Source: Lysinibacillus louembei (GTDB taxonomy: Bacteria > Bacillota > Bacilli > Bacillales_A > Planococcaceae). Taken from it: DNA of 64,000 nucleotides. The notes under the pieces were generated by a model. That model ran no database searches and was not told where the DNA came from. It saw only the letters and a program-made list of their open reading frames with translations. Below are positions 7,802 to 16,615 of this stretch, in pieces. A program made the position numbers and the translations under genes. Location of the stretch: positions 3,259,501-3,323,500 of the forward strand of contig NZ_CP137624.1 in NCBI RefSeq assembly GCF_033880585.1, in the 5' to 3' direction. The number at the start of each line of letters is the position of its first letter. The stretch's first letter is position 1.

Positions 7802-10800
7802 CCAATTGGGCGTAAATCGCTTTCCATACACCTAATGCACTCTCTTCTTGCAGTAAACGGCGCTCTGTGGCGATTTGCTCCAATGCTTGTGTGCGCATAT
7901 ATGCGGCTAGCGCATTCGCTTCCTCTGCTACATAGCCTGCTGCCCATTCACGTAAGCGTGCTTTTTCCACATCTAAATAGCTTTGTGCATCTGGCTTTGT
8001 TAATTGCTCTAACGCTTCTTTTAAATGCTCCTTCTCATTTTTCTCAAAGAAGGCTTTGACGTTTTTGAAGTGCGATTTAACCGATGTGTATTTGCTATAA
8101 TCTGTAAATGGTCCAGCAAATTCAAGCATTGTTGGCTGTGCTGGCTCATAGGCGATAAAAGCAAAGCTGTTGTTCATTTCCTTTAAGCCACGCGCCTCTT
8201 CCTTAAAGCGTTCACCGATGCGCTTTTCAACGAATTGTGCTAAACGGAAGTTCGTTACACGCAATTCCTGTGCAAAGTCGAAGCTTAATGCTTGTAGCAC
8301 TTCTTTTAGCGATGTTTCCAACGCTGCTGCTGCTGACATTGCCGCAAATTGCGATGGGTTATAGCTTTCACGGAAGAAGTCTGGGTAGCGATAGTACACT
8401 CGCTGCATCACATAGTACAGCAGCTCATCTAGCTCGTGATTAGCATCAGCTTCTAGCATCGTCGTTTGGGCGTTTGCATACGCCTTTTCAATATGTTGCT
8501 CTAGCTGTGTTAGCTCCTCTAAGCGATCATCCTTACGTAAAAGGTTGGCCTCCGTTTGTGCAATTAAATCGTGCAGGCGGGCTTGTGCCTTTTCCACTTC
8601 CTCCTGCAATGCCTGCACCGCAAGCCCCTGCAATTCATCGTTTAAGAAATGATGGAATGCCTCTTCAAATGGTGGCATACCTGACGCCAAATCTTGCCCT
8701 TGCTCCTTTTCACGTAACGCTTGCAAGCTCGACACGCCATATAAGCGTGGGAAGCGGATACCAAAGCGCTGCAATTCGCTGCGCACATAATTTTTTACAT
8801 CTTCCTCTTCCTCTTTCGTGTTTGCTAAATCAATCGCATTAACTACAAAGAACATTTTATCTAGCTCGAACGCATCCTTGACACGACCAAGCTGAATTAA
8901 AAATTCGCGGTCGGCTTTGGCAAAGGCATGGTTGTAATAGGTAATAAATAAAATCGCATCAGCATTCCGAATATATTCAAATGCCACCCCTGTATGGCGC
9001 GCATTAATCGAATCTGCCCCTGGTGTGTCAACCAAAGTCACACCCATGCGTGTGATTGGTGAATCGTAATAAAAATCGATATTGTCCACAAAGCATGATC
9101 TATTTTCCTGTGCAACAAATAGCTCAAACTGCTCACGGTCAACACGTAACACTTCGCCAAGCTGCCCTTTAAACTGGTTATAGCCTTCTGCATAGGCACG
9201 AATAAATGACTTATGAATATTTAAGCGCTCATCAACTAGCTTTACCGCTAAGCCTTCCTCTGCGCGTGTGTAGGCCTCCTCTAAGGATGAAACCGTTAAA
9301 CCAATTGCCGCATACGAGCCTTGAATATCTTCAAGCAGCTGCTCTGCTGTTTTTAATTGAACATCCGCTGTTTCATGTGGATGCTCAGGCGTTACAGGAC
9401 GAATTTTATTGATTGCTGCTGTTGTCGGGTTCGGTGATACAGGTAATACCTTTGAGCCCATTAAAGCATTTGAGAAGCTAGATTTCCCTGCACTAAACGC
9501 ACCGAATAAAGCGATTGTAAAATCTTTCTTTTGCAGGCGCTCCACTTTTTTCTTTAAGAAGCTTGCTACTTCGGCGAAGCCTTCTACATCGCCAATCGTC
9601 TCTGCTGTTTTCAATGCACGCTGAATAACTTCATCTGTTTGATAGTTTGTGCCCGTTGTTTGCTGTTGTTCAAACTGCTCATTAATGTGCTGTTGTTCTT
9701 TTGGCACAAGCATTTCCTCACTAAATGGACGAATTTCCGCAAGTGCTCGCTCAAAATCCTGCTGCCATTTAGCTGTTTGCGTTTTAGCGATGGCACGTGT
9801 TTCATTTTTCGCCTGCTTCATTTCCTTATCACTATACGCTTTGCGCTCATCAAATAACTGGATTTGACGAATTGCATCCACTTTCGGCTGAAGCGCTGCG
9901 GTTTTTAATTTCACTGGCGCGCTCGCCTCTGTTGCAATTTGTGATAAAAGAGGCTTTTGCTCCTCTAGCCACGCATCTGTCGCACGTACGAAAAATCGCT
10001 TCGTTGCCTCTGCTACACGGTTCGCAAAATTAAGTAAGGCGTCCCCTGTTACTAATGCCCCTGATTGCACCTGCTCTTCAATCAATGAGAATGGTAGCTT
10101 GAAATCATGTCCATCAATTGCTGCAGCTCGCTCTTCATTTAATGCACCAACATTTTTCAACGCTTCCTTCATTAATGCCTTTAGATGCCCGATAATTTGT
10201 GATTGCACGATCGTCTGATAGGCACTATTTGCCTCTTCCACACGACGCTCGCGTTCCTCCGCTGTTTTGCGCTTAGCACTAAATAAGCCACCAACTTTAA
10301 AGTTTTCCTGCTTGCTCTCTAAAAAGCTGCGCAGCTTTTCACGGAAATCAGCTGGCATAATCGCCGCATTTGCTAATAAATCTTTGCGCTTGTCGTCAAA
10401 GGTTTGCTGCCATTCCTCAAAGGAGAATAATGTCGTTTGGCGTGTTAAATAATCATATTGTGCTAAAATATCCTCACGTGCCTCCCAATCTTCTATCGGT
10501 AGCACCTCGGCAAACTCCTCAAAGCTGTCTTGCTTTTCTTGTGCTAAATAAGCCTCATGCTCATGATGCAATTTTTGCAGCGTGTTTTTAGCTGTTGATA
10601 CAAGCTGCTCCTGCCAATCATTCATTGAATCCATCACAATTTTTTTCACTTTCGCAAAATCGTTATGTGGATGCTCCTTATCCTTTAATGATGTAAAGAA
10701 AATATCCTTTGGCTCAACACCCCATGCCGCAAATGATTGATGCACGGACTTGCGGAAATCCTCAAACGATAGCTCCGCATCAATGTGCTTATCAATTTGG

Positions 10801-11405
10801 TTGACGATTAAATAAACCTTCGGATTATATTTCATTAATTGCTTCGTAAATTGGAAGTTCAACTCTGATTGCACATGGTTATAATCCATCGTATAAAAGA
10901 CGATATCAGCGATATGAAGTGCCGACTCTGTGCTCATCGCATGTGCGTCATCGGTTGAATCAACACCTGGTGTATCCATTACTGTCACACCTAATGGTAA
11001 ATTTGAGCCGCTATGCCCAATTTCAATTTGTGATACAAGCTCACCATTTTTACTTAGCTCTTTCACCGTTTTAAAATCATAGCCCGCTTCGAATTTAACA
11101 GGTTTCTCATGATGCATATAAACAATCGCATAATCCTCTTCAGCTTTATGCACCTTAACAATATTCGCACTCGTCGGAATCGGGCTTGCTGCTAAAATAT
11201 CCTCACCAGATAATGCATTAATCATGCTCGATTTACCTGCTGAGAAATGCCCCGCAAAGCCGATCACATATTCCTTTTGCAAAATTTTGCGCGCAAATAA
11301 ATCAAGCTTTTCCATGCGCTCTGTATCTTCATTTTTTTGATAAATTATGTATTGAATTGCAGATTGCTGAAGCAGCTCCTGCAGTTGTTGCTCAAAAACT
11401 TCCAT
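7776..11405 (-). CDS. dynA: Bacterial dynamin DynA, two dynamin-like GTPases in one chain
   Basis: 1209 residues, close to the roughly 1190 of B. subtilis DynA (YpbR). Two dynamin GTPase halves: the first P-loop GHFSAGKSS at 52-60 with DTPGVDS, and the second GAFSAGKSS near 632-640 with DTPGADS. Each is followed by long helical stalk regions. In B. subtilis DynA tethers and fuses membranes and helps protect against phage and membrane damage. RBS-like AAAGGGG precedes ATG 11405. The C-terminal residues come from a dispersed 28-bp repeat, so this terminus probably differs from relatives. Confidence 0.95.
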   Translation of the reverse strand: MEVFEQQLQELLQQSAIQYIIYQKNEDTERMEKLDLFARKILQKEYVIGFAGHFSAGKSSMINALSGEDILAASPIPTSANIVKVHKAEEDYAIVYMHHEKPVKFEAGYDFKTVKELSKNGELVSQIEIGHSGSNLPLGVTVMDTPGVDSTDDAHAMSTESALHIADIVFYTMDYNHVQSELNFQFTKQLMKYNPKVYLIVNQIDKHIDAELSFEDFRKSVHQSFAAWGVEPKDIFFTSLKDKEHPHNDFAKVKKIVMDSMNDWQEQLVSTAKNTLQKLHHEHEAYLAQEKQDSFEEFAEVLPIEDWEAREDILAQYDYLTRQTTLFSFEEWQQTFDDKRKDLLANAAIMPADFREKLRSFLESKQENFKVGGLFSAKRKTAEERERRVEEANSAYQTIVQSQIIGHLKALMKEALKNVGALNEERAAAIDGHDFKLPFSLIEEQVQSGALVTGDALLNFANRVAEATKRFFVRATDAWLEEQKPLLSQIATEASAPVKLKTAALQPKVDAIRQIQLFDERKAYSDKEMKQAKNETRAIAKTQTAKWQQDFERALAEIRPFSEEMLVPKEQQHINEQFEQQQTTGTNYQTDEVIQRALKTAETIGDVEGFAEVASFLKKKVERLQKKDFTIALFGAFSAGKSSFSNALMGSKVLPVSPNPTTAAINKIRPVTPEHPHETADVQLKTAEQLLEDIQGSYAAIGLTVSSLEEAYTRAEEGLAVKLVDERLNIHKSFIRAYAEGYNQFKGQLGEVLRVDREQFELFVAQENRSCFVDNIDFYYDSPITRMGVTLVDTPGADSINARHTGVAFEYIRNADAILFITYYNHAFAKADREFLIQLGRVKDAFELDKMFFVVNAIDLANTKEEEEDVKNYVRSELQRFGIRFPRLYGVSSLQALREKEQGQDLASGMPPFEEAFHHFLNDELQGLAVQALQEEVEKAQARLHDLIAQTEANLLRKDDRLEELTQLEQHIEKAYANAQTTMLEADANHELDELLYYVMQRVYYRYPDFFRESYNPSQFAAMSAAAALETSLKEVLQALSFDFAQELRVTNFRLAQFVEKRIGERFKEEARGLKEMNNSFAFIAYEPAQPTMLEFAGPFTDYSKYTSVKSHFKNVKAFFEKNEKEHLKEALEQLTKPDAQSYLDVEKARLREWAAGYVAEEANALAAYMRTQALEQIATERRLLQEESALGVWKAIYAQLECQAHKQF

Positions 11406-11473
11406 TCTACTGTAATGCCCCTTTATTTATATTTTCACATACGTATATAGTAACATAATTTTCGCTCTTTAAT

Positions 11474-11522
11474 TGAAAAAAACGAAGCTATAGCAAATAT
11501 ATATTTGCCTTAAGCTCCGCTT
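11474..11522 (-). terminator. Terminator of the 28-residue peptide gene
   Basis: Compound hairpin: inner perfect palindrome GCAAATATATATTTGC (11493-11508), outer stem AGCTCCGCTT/AACGAAGCT, then TTTTTTT on the minus strand. It begins right at the stop codon of the small gene. Confidence 0.8.
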
Positions 11523-11608
11523 TAAATGGATTTTGTTGTATTTTTTAACACGTATGAGCCAATTGCTACATATGCAGCAATCACGATGCCAACTAGCCCA
11601 AAAATCAT
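11522..11608 (-). CDS. Small single-pass membrane peptide, 28 residues
   Basis: Starts MIFGLVGIVIAAYVAIG and ends with the basic tail LKNTTKSI: one hydrophobic helix with a positive C-terminus. The ATG at 11608 has a good RBS (GGAGTGAGGTGG, 5 nt away). In-frame ATGs at 11644 and 11650 could add 12-14 residues but would sit almost at the predicted transcript start. A textbook SigA promoter (11655-11684) and a strong terminator bracket it, so it is its own transcript. No family was recognised; the function is unknown. It is divergent from cheX and upstream of dynA on the same strand. Confidence 0.6.
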   Translation of the reverse strand: MIFGLVGIVIAAYVAIGSYVLKNTTKSI

Positions 11609-11654
11609 ACGAGCCACCTCACTCCAGCTAATATTGAGAATCATTTTCATCTCT

Positions 11655-11684
11655 ATTATACGAATATTTTTTGTTTGCTGTCAA
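11655..11684 (-). promoter_or_regulatory. SigA promoter of the small peptide gene
   Basis: Minus strand TTGACA (11679-11684), 18-bp spacer, TATAAT (11655-11660): both hexamers are perfect consensus. Transcription should start near 11648, about 40 nt before the favoured start codon. Confidence 0.85.
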
Positions 11685-11760
11685 TCTTCATTGTATTCTA
11701 TATTTTTCGACATTTTCATGATATTATGAAATAAAGTAGATAAAAAGGATGTGGCATACA

Positions 11761-12219
11761 ATGAGCACTTCGAAGCATGTACAAACGATTTTAAACGGAA
11801 CAATCCACTCATTAAAAACTATTTTACCAATGACTATAGATGTTGAAACCCCCTCTCTTACAAAAGAACCATACATACAACAGGAAATGGGCGTACTTAT
11901 TGGCTTAGTTGGCGATTTAAAGGGACGTATCATTATTGACAGTAAGCCAGAAACATTTGGTGCAATTGGTGCTTCTATGTTTGGCATGCCACTAGAAGGT
12001 GCAATGCTAGAGTCATTTACAGGTGAGCTCGGCAATATGATTGCTGGGAATCTTTGTACACATGCTGGCACTGAAAATTTAGAGCTTGATATTACACCAC
12101 CTACCGTGATGGTTGGTCATACAAAGCTGTATGGCTTCCAACATGCTTTCCGCCTCCCTGCCGCAATTGAGGGCGTTGGCAACATTACGATTTTATTAAC
12201 GATTGATGATGAAGAATAA
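11761..12219 (+). CDS. cheX: CheX/CheC-family chemotaxis protein
   Basis: 152 residues from ATG 11761, with RBS AAGGATGTGG; the ATG at 11749 lies inside that RBS. The CheC/CheX/FliY fold is shown by ESFTGELGNMIAGN, which holds the E...N pair that in this family removes phosphate from CheY-P. Only one such motif is visible, as in CheX. Cytosolic, tuning flagellar signalling; it may work with the receptor at the window start. A monocistronic unit closed by the terminator at 12233-12264. Confidence 0.8.
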   Translation: MSTSKHVQTILNGTIHSLKTILPMTIDVETPSLTKEPYIQQEMGVLIGLVGDLKGRIIIDSKPETFGAIGASMFGMPLEGAMLESFTGELGNMIAGNLCTHAGTENLELDITPPTVMVGHTKLYGFQHAFRLPAAIEGVGNITILLTIDDEE

Positions 12220-12232
12220 TGGTTTCTTAGTT

Positions 12233-12264
12233 AGCTAGTGGACATACGTCTGCTAGCTTTTTTT
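12233..12264 (+). terminator. Terminator of cheX
   Basis: Stem AGCTAG/CTAGCT with inner GAC/GTC pairs, followed by TTTTTTT. Confidence 0.9.
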
Positions 12265-12302
12265 ATACACTTCACATTTTTTTCACAAAAACCTACAGCA
12301 AG

Positions 12303-12345
12303 TGTGATTTTTATCACATCGTCTACTATGAGTTTTCTATATGAT
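12303..12345 (+). promoter_or_regulatory. Fnr-type operator and -10 box of the cytochrome oxidase operon
   Basis: TGTGATTTTTATCACA (12303-12318) fits the Bacillus Fnr consensus TGTGA-N6-TCACA exactly. A TATGAT -10 at 12340-12345 would put the start near 12352, leaving the operator centre (12310.5) about 41.5 bp upstream, the class II activator position. Fnr is an oxygen-limitation sensor; another Crp-family protein could also use this site. Confidence 0.65.
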
Positions 12346-12390
12346 GAAAACAAGTACGAAGTATACATCTAATACATAGGAGGGGTAATA

Positions 12391-12513
12391 ATGGCAAAAA
12401 AGAAAAAGTCGGAAGAAAATCTAAAAGGCACGCTATTGATGACCTTTACCGTAGGCGGAATCATTATTTTATTATGGGCCTATTGCTTCAGCCTATTTAT
12501 GGATCGTTTCTAA
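12391..12513 (+). CDS. Cytochrome c oxidase subunit IIa, small membrane subunit of the ba3 type
   Basis: 40 residues with RBS GGAGGGG 6 nt before ATG. Lysine-rich cytosolic N-terminus (MAKKKKSEENLKGTLL), then one membrane helix ending in a short FMDRF tail. This matches the third subunit (CoxIIa) of ba3-type oxidases, which replaces one helix of subunit II. First gene of the oxidase operon, 30 bp before subunit II. Confidence 0.85.
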   Translation: MAKKKKSEENLKGTLLMTFTVGGIIILLWAYCFSLFMDRF

Positions 12514-12543
12514 TGACACTAACTGTTTAAGGAGTTGACAAAA

Positions 12544-13044
12544 ATGCACCTGCATAAGTATGAAAAGTGGTGGCTAGTGTTTGGTACGGGTACTTTAGTA
12601 GCGTTTCTCGTTATTTTAGGTATCGGCGCCTTCCATAGCGGCTCACATCCAAATGATACAAAATGGACGATTGATTATGAACGAGTGGAGGACTTTGAGC
12701 CATTCAATAATCCAGGCGTGCATAAAGTAGAAGGTAAGGATTGGGATTATGAAGTCGTATTAATCGCTTCTGCTTTCAATTATAATCCAATGGAAATCGA
12801 ATTACCTCTAAATGCAAAGGTAAGATTTATCGCAACAACAAAGGATGTTATTCATGGCTTCCATATTACAGGAACAAATGTCAATATGATGCTTGAGCCT
12901 GGTTATGTATCAGAATATACAACCGTTGTTAACAAAACAGGTGAATATTTAATCGTATGTAATGAGTACTGTGGTACAGGGCATGCGTTTATGTATTCTA
13001 CATTAAAGGTGGTGGACCCAAATGCAACAAACGATAGCGAATAA
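12544..13044 (+). CDS. Cytochrome c oxidase subunit II (ba3 type), CuA domain
   Basis: 166 residues from ATG 12544 (AAGGAG 9 nt upstream; the TTG at 12535 touches the RBS and is less likely). One N-terminal membrane helix (about 9-30), then an extracytoplasmic cupredoxin with all CuA ligands: H104, C139, E141, C143, H147, M150 (VCNEYCGTGHAFM). It takes electrons from cytochrome c and passes them to subunit I. The 3' end overlaps subunit I by 23 bp, suggesting translational coupling. The operon is preceded by an Fnr-type site. Confidence 0.93.
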   Translation: MHLHKYEKWWLVFGTGTLVAFLVILGIGAFHSGSHPNDTKWTIDYERVEDFEPFNNPGVHKVEGKDWDYEVVLIASAFNYNPMEIELPLNAKVRFIATTKDVIHGFHITGTNVNMMLEPGYVSEYTTVVNKTGEYLIVCNEYCGTGHAFMYSTLKVVDPNATNDSE

Positions 13045-14689
13045 AGTAATGAAGGTTGATGCGCGTGATGCAAAGCTAGCAATGGCTAATATGTATGTTG
13101 CATTTATCGCATTGCTTGTCGGTGGTTTAGCTGGCTTATTGCAAGTATTAGTTCGTTCAGGTCAATTTAAATTGCCTTGGGGCATTGGTTATTATCAAGT
13201 ATTAACTGTACATGGGATTTTACTCGGTCTTATTTTAACAACATACTTTATTATGGGCTTCCAAATTGCTGCGGTTAGTCGCACAGTGGGCCCTCTAACA
13301 AATACACAACGTAAAATTGGCTGGATTGGTTTTTGGTTAATGACAATTGGCACAGTTGCAGCTGCAACGATGGTGCTATTAAATGAAGCAACAGTGCTTT
13401 ATACATTTTATGCTCCATTAAAAGCGCACTGGATTTTCTATTTAGGCTTAACATTAGTCGTTGTTGGCTCATGGCTATTATGTGTTCCACAATTTATGCG
13501 CTACGCACAATGGCGCAAGGAAAATAAAGGGCAAACATCTCCTCTGCTTGCTTTTATGGCGATTGTCAATAGCTTACTTTGGTTTGTTGCTACTTTAGGT
13601 GTAGCAGTAGAAGTGTTATTTATGCTTTTACCATGGTCGCTCGGCTTAATCGAACGTGTGGATGTATTATTAACTCGTACTTTATTCTGGTATTTCGGGC
13701 ATGCATTAGTGTACTTCTGGTTACTGCCTGCTTATATGGCTTGGTATGCGATTGTACCGAAAATTATCGGTGCAAAAATTTTCTCTGACGCATTAGCGCG
13801 TCTAGCATTTATGCTGTTTTTAATCTTCTCTGTTCCTGTAGGGATTCACCATCAGTTAACAGAGCCTGGTATCGATGGCTTATGGAAATTCATTCAAGTT
13901 GTTTTAACATTCTTCGTTATCGTACCATCTTTATTAACAGCATTCTCCATGTTTGCAACATTTGAATTACGAGGTCGCGAATTAGGTCGCAAAGGACTTT
14001 TAGGCTGGTTTAAAGCATTACCTTGGAAAGATAGCCGATTCTTATTACCGTTCATGGGGATGGTCGCATTTATTCCTGGTGGTGCTGGCGGTATCGTCAA
14101 CGCATCGCACCAAATGAATCAGCTTGTGCATAATACGATTTGGATTACTGGTCACTTCCATTTAACTGTGGCAACAACTGTTGTCTTAACATTCTTCGGT
14201 GTAGCGTTCTGGTTAATCCCACATTTAACAGGCCGTGTCTTAACGAAAAAGCTCAACTTCCTTGGTGTGATTGTAGGGATTTTGTGGGCAACGGGTATGT
14301 TTATTATGTCAAGTGCGATGCATATCGTTGGTCTACTTAGCGGTGCGCCACGTCGCTCTGAATTTTCTGAGTATGGCGGTGCATCACAAGCAACAGAATG
14401 GATTGCCTACCAAATTGCGCAAGCAGTTGGCGGAACGATTTTATTCATCGCAATCATTTTGATTACGTACCTTGTCATTCAATTAGCATTTTTCGCACCA
14501 AAGGGCGAGCAAGATTTCCCTGTAGCAGAAGTAGCACCTGATGCGGAGAAAACACCTGCTATTCTTGAAAACTTCAAAGTATGGGGCGTTATTTTAGTAG
14601 CGTTAATCATCTTTGCTTACACGGTGCCAATCTTTGATATTATTAGCAACGCACCACCTGGCTCAAAAGGCTTCAATAATTTATGGTAA
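13022..14689 (+). CDS. Cytochrome c oxidase subunit I (b(a)3-type heme-copper oxidase)
   Basis: 555 residues with RBS AAGGTGG inside the end of subunit II. A polytopic haem-copper oxidase core: low-spin haem ligand region VHGILLG, the CuB segment GHALVYFWLLPAY with the His-Tyr pair, the HH pair in HHQLTEP, and the haem ligands in GHFHLTV. Subunit order IIa-II-I and the sequence place it in the B (ba3) family of high-affinity, proton-pumping oxidases. Fnr control upstream would suit micro-oxic use. No haem-assembly gene is nearby. Confidence 0.92.
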   Translation: MQQTIANKVMKVDARDAKLAMANMYVAFIALLVGGLAGLLQVLVRSGQFKLPWGIGYYQVLTVHGILLGLILTTYFIMGFQIAAVSRTVGPLTNTQRKIGWIGFWLMTIGTVAAATMVLLNEATVLYTFYAPLKAHWIFYLGLTLVVVGSWLLCVPQFMRYAQWRKENKGQTSPLLAFMAIVNSLLWFVATLGVAVEVLFMLLPWSLGLIERVDVLLTRTLFWYFGHALVYFWLLPAYMAWYAIVPKIIGAKIFSDALARLAFMLFLIFSVPVGIHHQLTEPGIDGLWKFIQVVLTFFVIVPSLLTAFSMFATFELRGRELGRKGLLGWFKALPWKDSRFLLPFMGMVAFIPGGAGGIVNASHQMNQLVHNTIWITGHFHLTVATTVVLTFFGVAFWLIPHLTGRVLTKKLNFLGVIVGILWATGMFIMSSAMHIVGLLSGAPRRSEFSEYGGASQATEWIAYQIAQAVGGTILFIAIILITYLVIQLAFFAPKGEQDFPVAEVAPDAEKTPAILENFKVWGVILVALIIFAYTVPIFDIISNAPPGSKGFNNLW

Positions 14690-14691
14690 TG

Positions 14692-14727
14692 AAAAAACTG
14701 GCGGAACAGTTTCCGTCAGTTTTTTTA
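14692..14727. terminator. Bidirectional terminator between oxidase operon and lipoprotein gene
   Basis: AAAAAACTGGCGGAA...TTTCCGTCAGTTTTTTT: a stem with one mismatch and A/T tracts on both sides. It overlaps the stop codon of the convergent lipoprotein gene. Confidence 0.9.
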
Positions 14728-15267
14728 CTCTACTACTTCAAATACGATACGTGCCTCTAACTGATACTTCTTCCCTGTTATCTGTTCTATTCCAAATTCC
14801 GTTATCGCTTTAATTTCATACTGCCCTGCTGGAAAGTCCATTTTAGCCATCCGCTCAAATAGCTCGTCACTATAGGGTTTGCCTCCCTGTCCTTCAATAT
14901 AAGTTCCGCCTGAAAAGCTATATCGTTCAATTAAAGGCTCTCCCTTTGTTAGCTTTGTATAAATAAGCGGCTCATTCATAAATGCTCCAAAATGATAATC
15001 CTCTGTTATATTTGTCGTTTCTAAAAATAGCCATGAACCACCATGTGCAATCGTGATTTCATCCTCTTCACCAGCATAAACAAGCTCCGCCTGAATAATA
15101 GGCTTTTCCCCGACCTTATATTGTTCCTTTTCTGCTTCAAGCTTTAACGTGAATGGCTGCTGCTCTACTTGTGCTGTTGCTTGATTTTCTATAGGATCAG
15201 CTTGTGGCTGTGCCGTGTTACAAGCGGTTAGTAGCATGGTTAATCCTATAATTGACAATATCCTCAC
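14725..15267 (-). CDS. Hypothetical lipoprotein
   Basis: 180 residues. Lipoprotein signal with lipobox LTAC (Cys 16), a Q/E-rich linker, then a beta-rich domain of about 140 residues (LKLEAEKEQYKVGEKP, FPAGQYEIKA). The layout recalls the BsuPI/IPI-like beta-sandwich proteins of Bacillus, but this is a weak resemblance. Membrane-anchored on the outside. An ECF-type promoter (15293-15320) lies just upstream, so it may belong to an envelope-stress regulon. Monocistronic. Confidence 0.75.
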   Translation of the reverse strand: MRILSIIGLTMLLTACNTAQPQADPIENQATAQVEQQPFTLKLEAEKEQYKVGEKPIIQAELVYAGEEDEITIAHGGSWLFLETTNITEDYHFGAFMNEPLIYTKLTKGEPLIERYSFSGGTYIEGQGGKPYSDELFERMAKMDFPAGQYEIKAITEFGIEQITGKKYQLEARIVFEVVE

Positions 15268-15292
15268 TACGCATCCCTCCTCTTTATAGTAA

Positions 15293-15320
15293 TAGACGGT
15301 TGAGACATTTATTTGTTACA
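15293..15320 (-). promoter_or_regulatory. ECF-sigma-type promoter of the lipoprotein gene
   Basis: Minus strand TGTAAC (15315-15320), 16-bp spacer, CGTCTA (15293-15298). Same -35 and spacing as the stalk-like genes but -10 CGTC instead of CGAC, so a different or overlapping ECF sigma factor may use it. Confidence 0.55.
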
Positions 15321-15350
15321 GCCTATTTTTAAACTCTTCTCTTAGGGAAT

Positions 15351-15484
15351 ATTTGCGGATTTTACTGAGTTATCTGCGCTTTTCTAGGACTTATCTGCGA
15401 ATTTTCTGGGATATCTGCGATTTCTCATGACTTATCTGCGAATTCCCCTAAGATATCTGCGTTTTTCTAGGATTTTATCTACCT
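15351..15484. repeat. 21-bp-period intergenic array R1 (ATCTGCG class)
   Basis: Seven unit starts at 15351, 15372, 15393, 15413, 15434, 15455 and 15477 (steps 20-22). Each begins AT(C/T)TGCG or a close variant and continues with a T-rich, variable second half often ending CTAGGA or CATGA. It fills the space between two lipoprotein genes. Same class as 39961-40065. Confidence 0.85.
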
Positions 15485-15495
15485 AAAGCTCTCTA

Positions 15496-16350
15496 TTAAT
15501 CGTTTAATTGTTGTTCTATAGCTGATAGTTCTAAAGTTCGGGTTTCCATATATCCTTTGCTCATTTCGTCATCTTCATAAACGTGTACTTCATATGTTAG
15601 TAAATTACCTTCTATTGAAAAATCAGTTACTTCCTCCTTAACAGGGAGCTCCAGAATCGGTGTGAGCTCAAGTGTTGTTAAATTTAGGTGATAGAGATTA
15701 CCTCCACGAGTTACCGTGCCATGAACGAGCCCAATCGTCGTTAAGATTGAGTCATTGTCATACCATGCAATTTTCTTTGCTGTCCATTGAAGACCATGAT
15801 TAAAATCAATATTCTCCATCGTATTACTATTTAGCTCCTTCAATACAATTGTTCCATGTGCTTCGAATTCTCCAAGCCCTTCAATCATGACTTGTTTTTC
15901 ACCATTAGGCGATGGAATCCATGCATTTGAAACATCAGGCTCCTTTTCACGTTGCACTCGCTTAAATTCATGCTGAACTTCAATTACAGCAATAAAATTT
16001 GCTTTTTTAGTTGGCCATTCGGCTTCGATATTGTAAACATAACGCCCCATTTCATAAGGGATTGAGAAACTATTTAATTTTAGTGGTACATGCTCATCCC
16101 AGAGATAAACCGAAATTTTTGGTTCATTCTCAATATGAATAGTAGCTATTTCGTTTGGTTTTGTTGCAATAGTAGGTAGTTGATGAGCATATTCAAACAG
16201 AGGAATTTCTTCATTCAATATCAGTTCACTTTTAGTTGTGCCAACTGTGATAGTCCCTTCATCAATTGATTCCTTTGTTTCTCTATTTTCCATTCCAAAA
16301 CAGCCTGAAAGTATAAGCGTAATAAGTACCATAAACAGCGTTTTTTTCAT
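15496..16350 (-). CDS. Hypothetical lipoprotein
   Basis: 284 residues. Lipoprotein signal with lipobox LSGC (Cys 17), then an extracytoplasmic part with no family I recognise. Segments such as WIPSPNGEKQVMIEGLGE and HLNLTTLELTPILELP look like beta-propeller blades, so a truncated propeller or WD-like fold is possible. The RBS is weak (GGATGTGAAGAG). It ends 12 bp from repeat array R1. Confidence 0.7.
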   Translation of the reverse strand: MKKTLFMVLITLILSGCFGMENRETKESIDEGTITVGTTKSELILNEEIPLFEYAHQLPTIATKPNEIATIHIENEPKISVYLWDEHVPLKLNSFSIPYEMGRYVYNIEAEWPTKKANFIAVIEVQHEFKRVQREKEPDVSNAWIPSPNGEKQVMIEGLGEFEAHGTIVLKELNSNTMENIDFNHGLQWTAKKIAWYDNDSILTTIGLVHGTVTRGGNLYHLNLTTLELTPILELPVKEEVTDFSIEGNLLTYEVHVYEDDEMSKGYMETRTLELSAIEQQLND

Positions 16351-16615
16351 CTCTTCACATCCTTAAATTTATTTACTCATTCAACCGCCTTCCACTAAAA
16401 CATCCATTAATCGAAGAAAAAACTTTAATTTCCAACAGATAAAAACTTTGGAGACTTTCTCATGACAAAATATATTCCACTCACTCAAAACATCTCTTTG
16501 TCTATGACTTACTTTAATGTTTTTCTAATAGAAATTGACGATAAATGGTAGAATAAGTTACAAATAAATGATAGCTTGTTATGTTAGTTAAAGAAAAAGA
16601 TGGAATCCCCTCTCG
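16351..16615. other. Intergenic region, no supported gene
   Basis: AT-rich gap between a minus-strand lipoprotein start and the terminator of the carboxypeptidase gene. The only frame of note is 29 codons at 16462-16551 (+) with GGAG 9 nt upstream, but no clear promoter or terminator supports it. Confidence 0.4.

Noticed and set aside
8474-8842. 122-codon frame antisense to dynA
   Set aside because: Opposite a conserved GTPase gene, with no start signals; shadow.
11526-11729. 67-codon frame on + overlapping the small peptide gene
   Set aside because: It runs opposite the promoter and coding region of the better supported minus-strand gene and lacks an RBS.
16462-16551. 29-codon frame on + with GGAG upstream
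   Set aside because: No promoter or terminator fits it and the composition is that of AT-rich spacer DNA.
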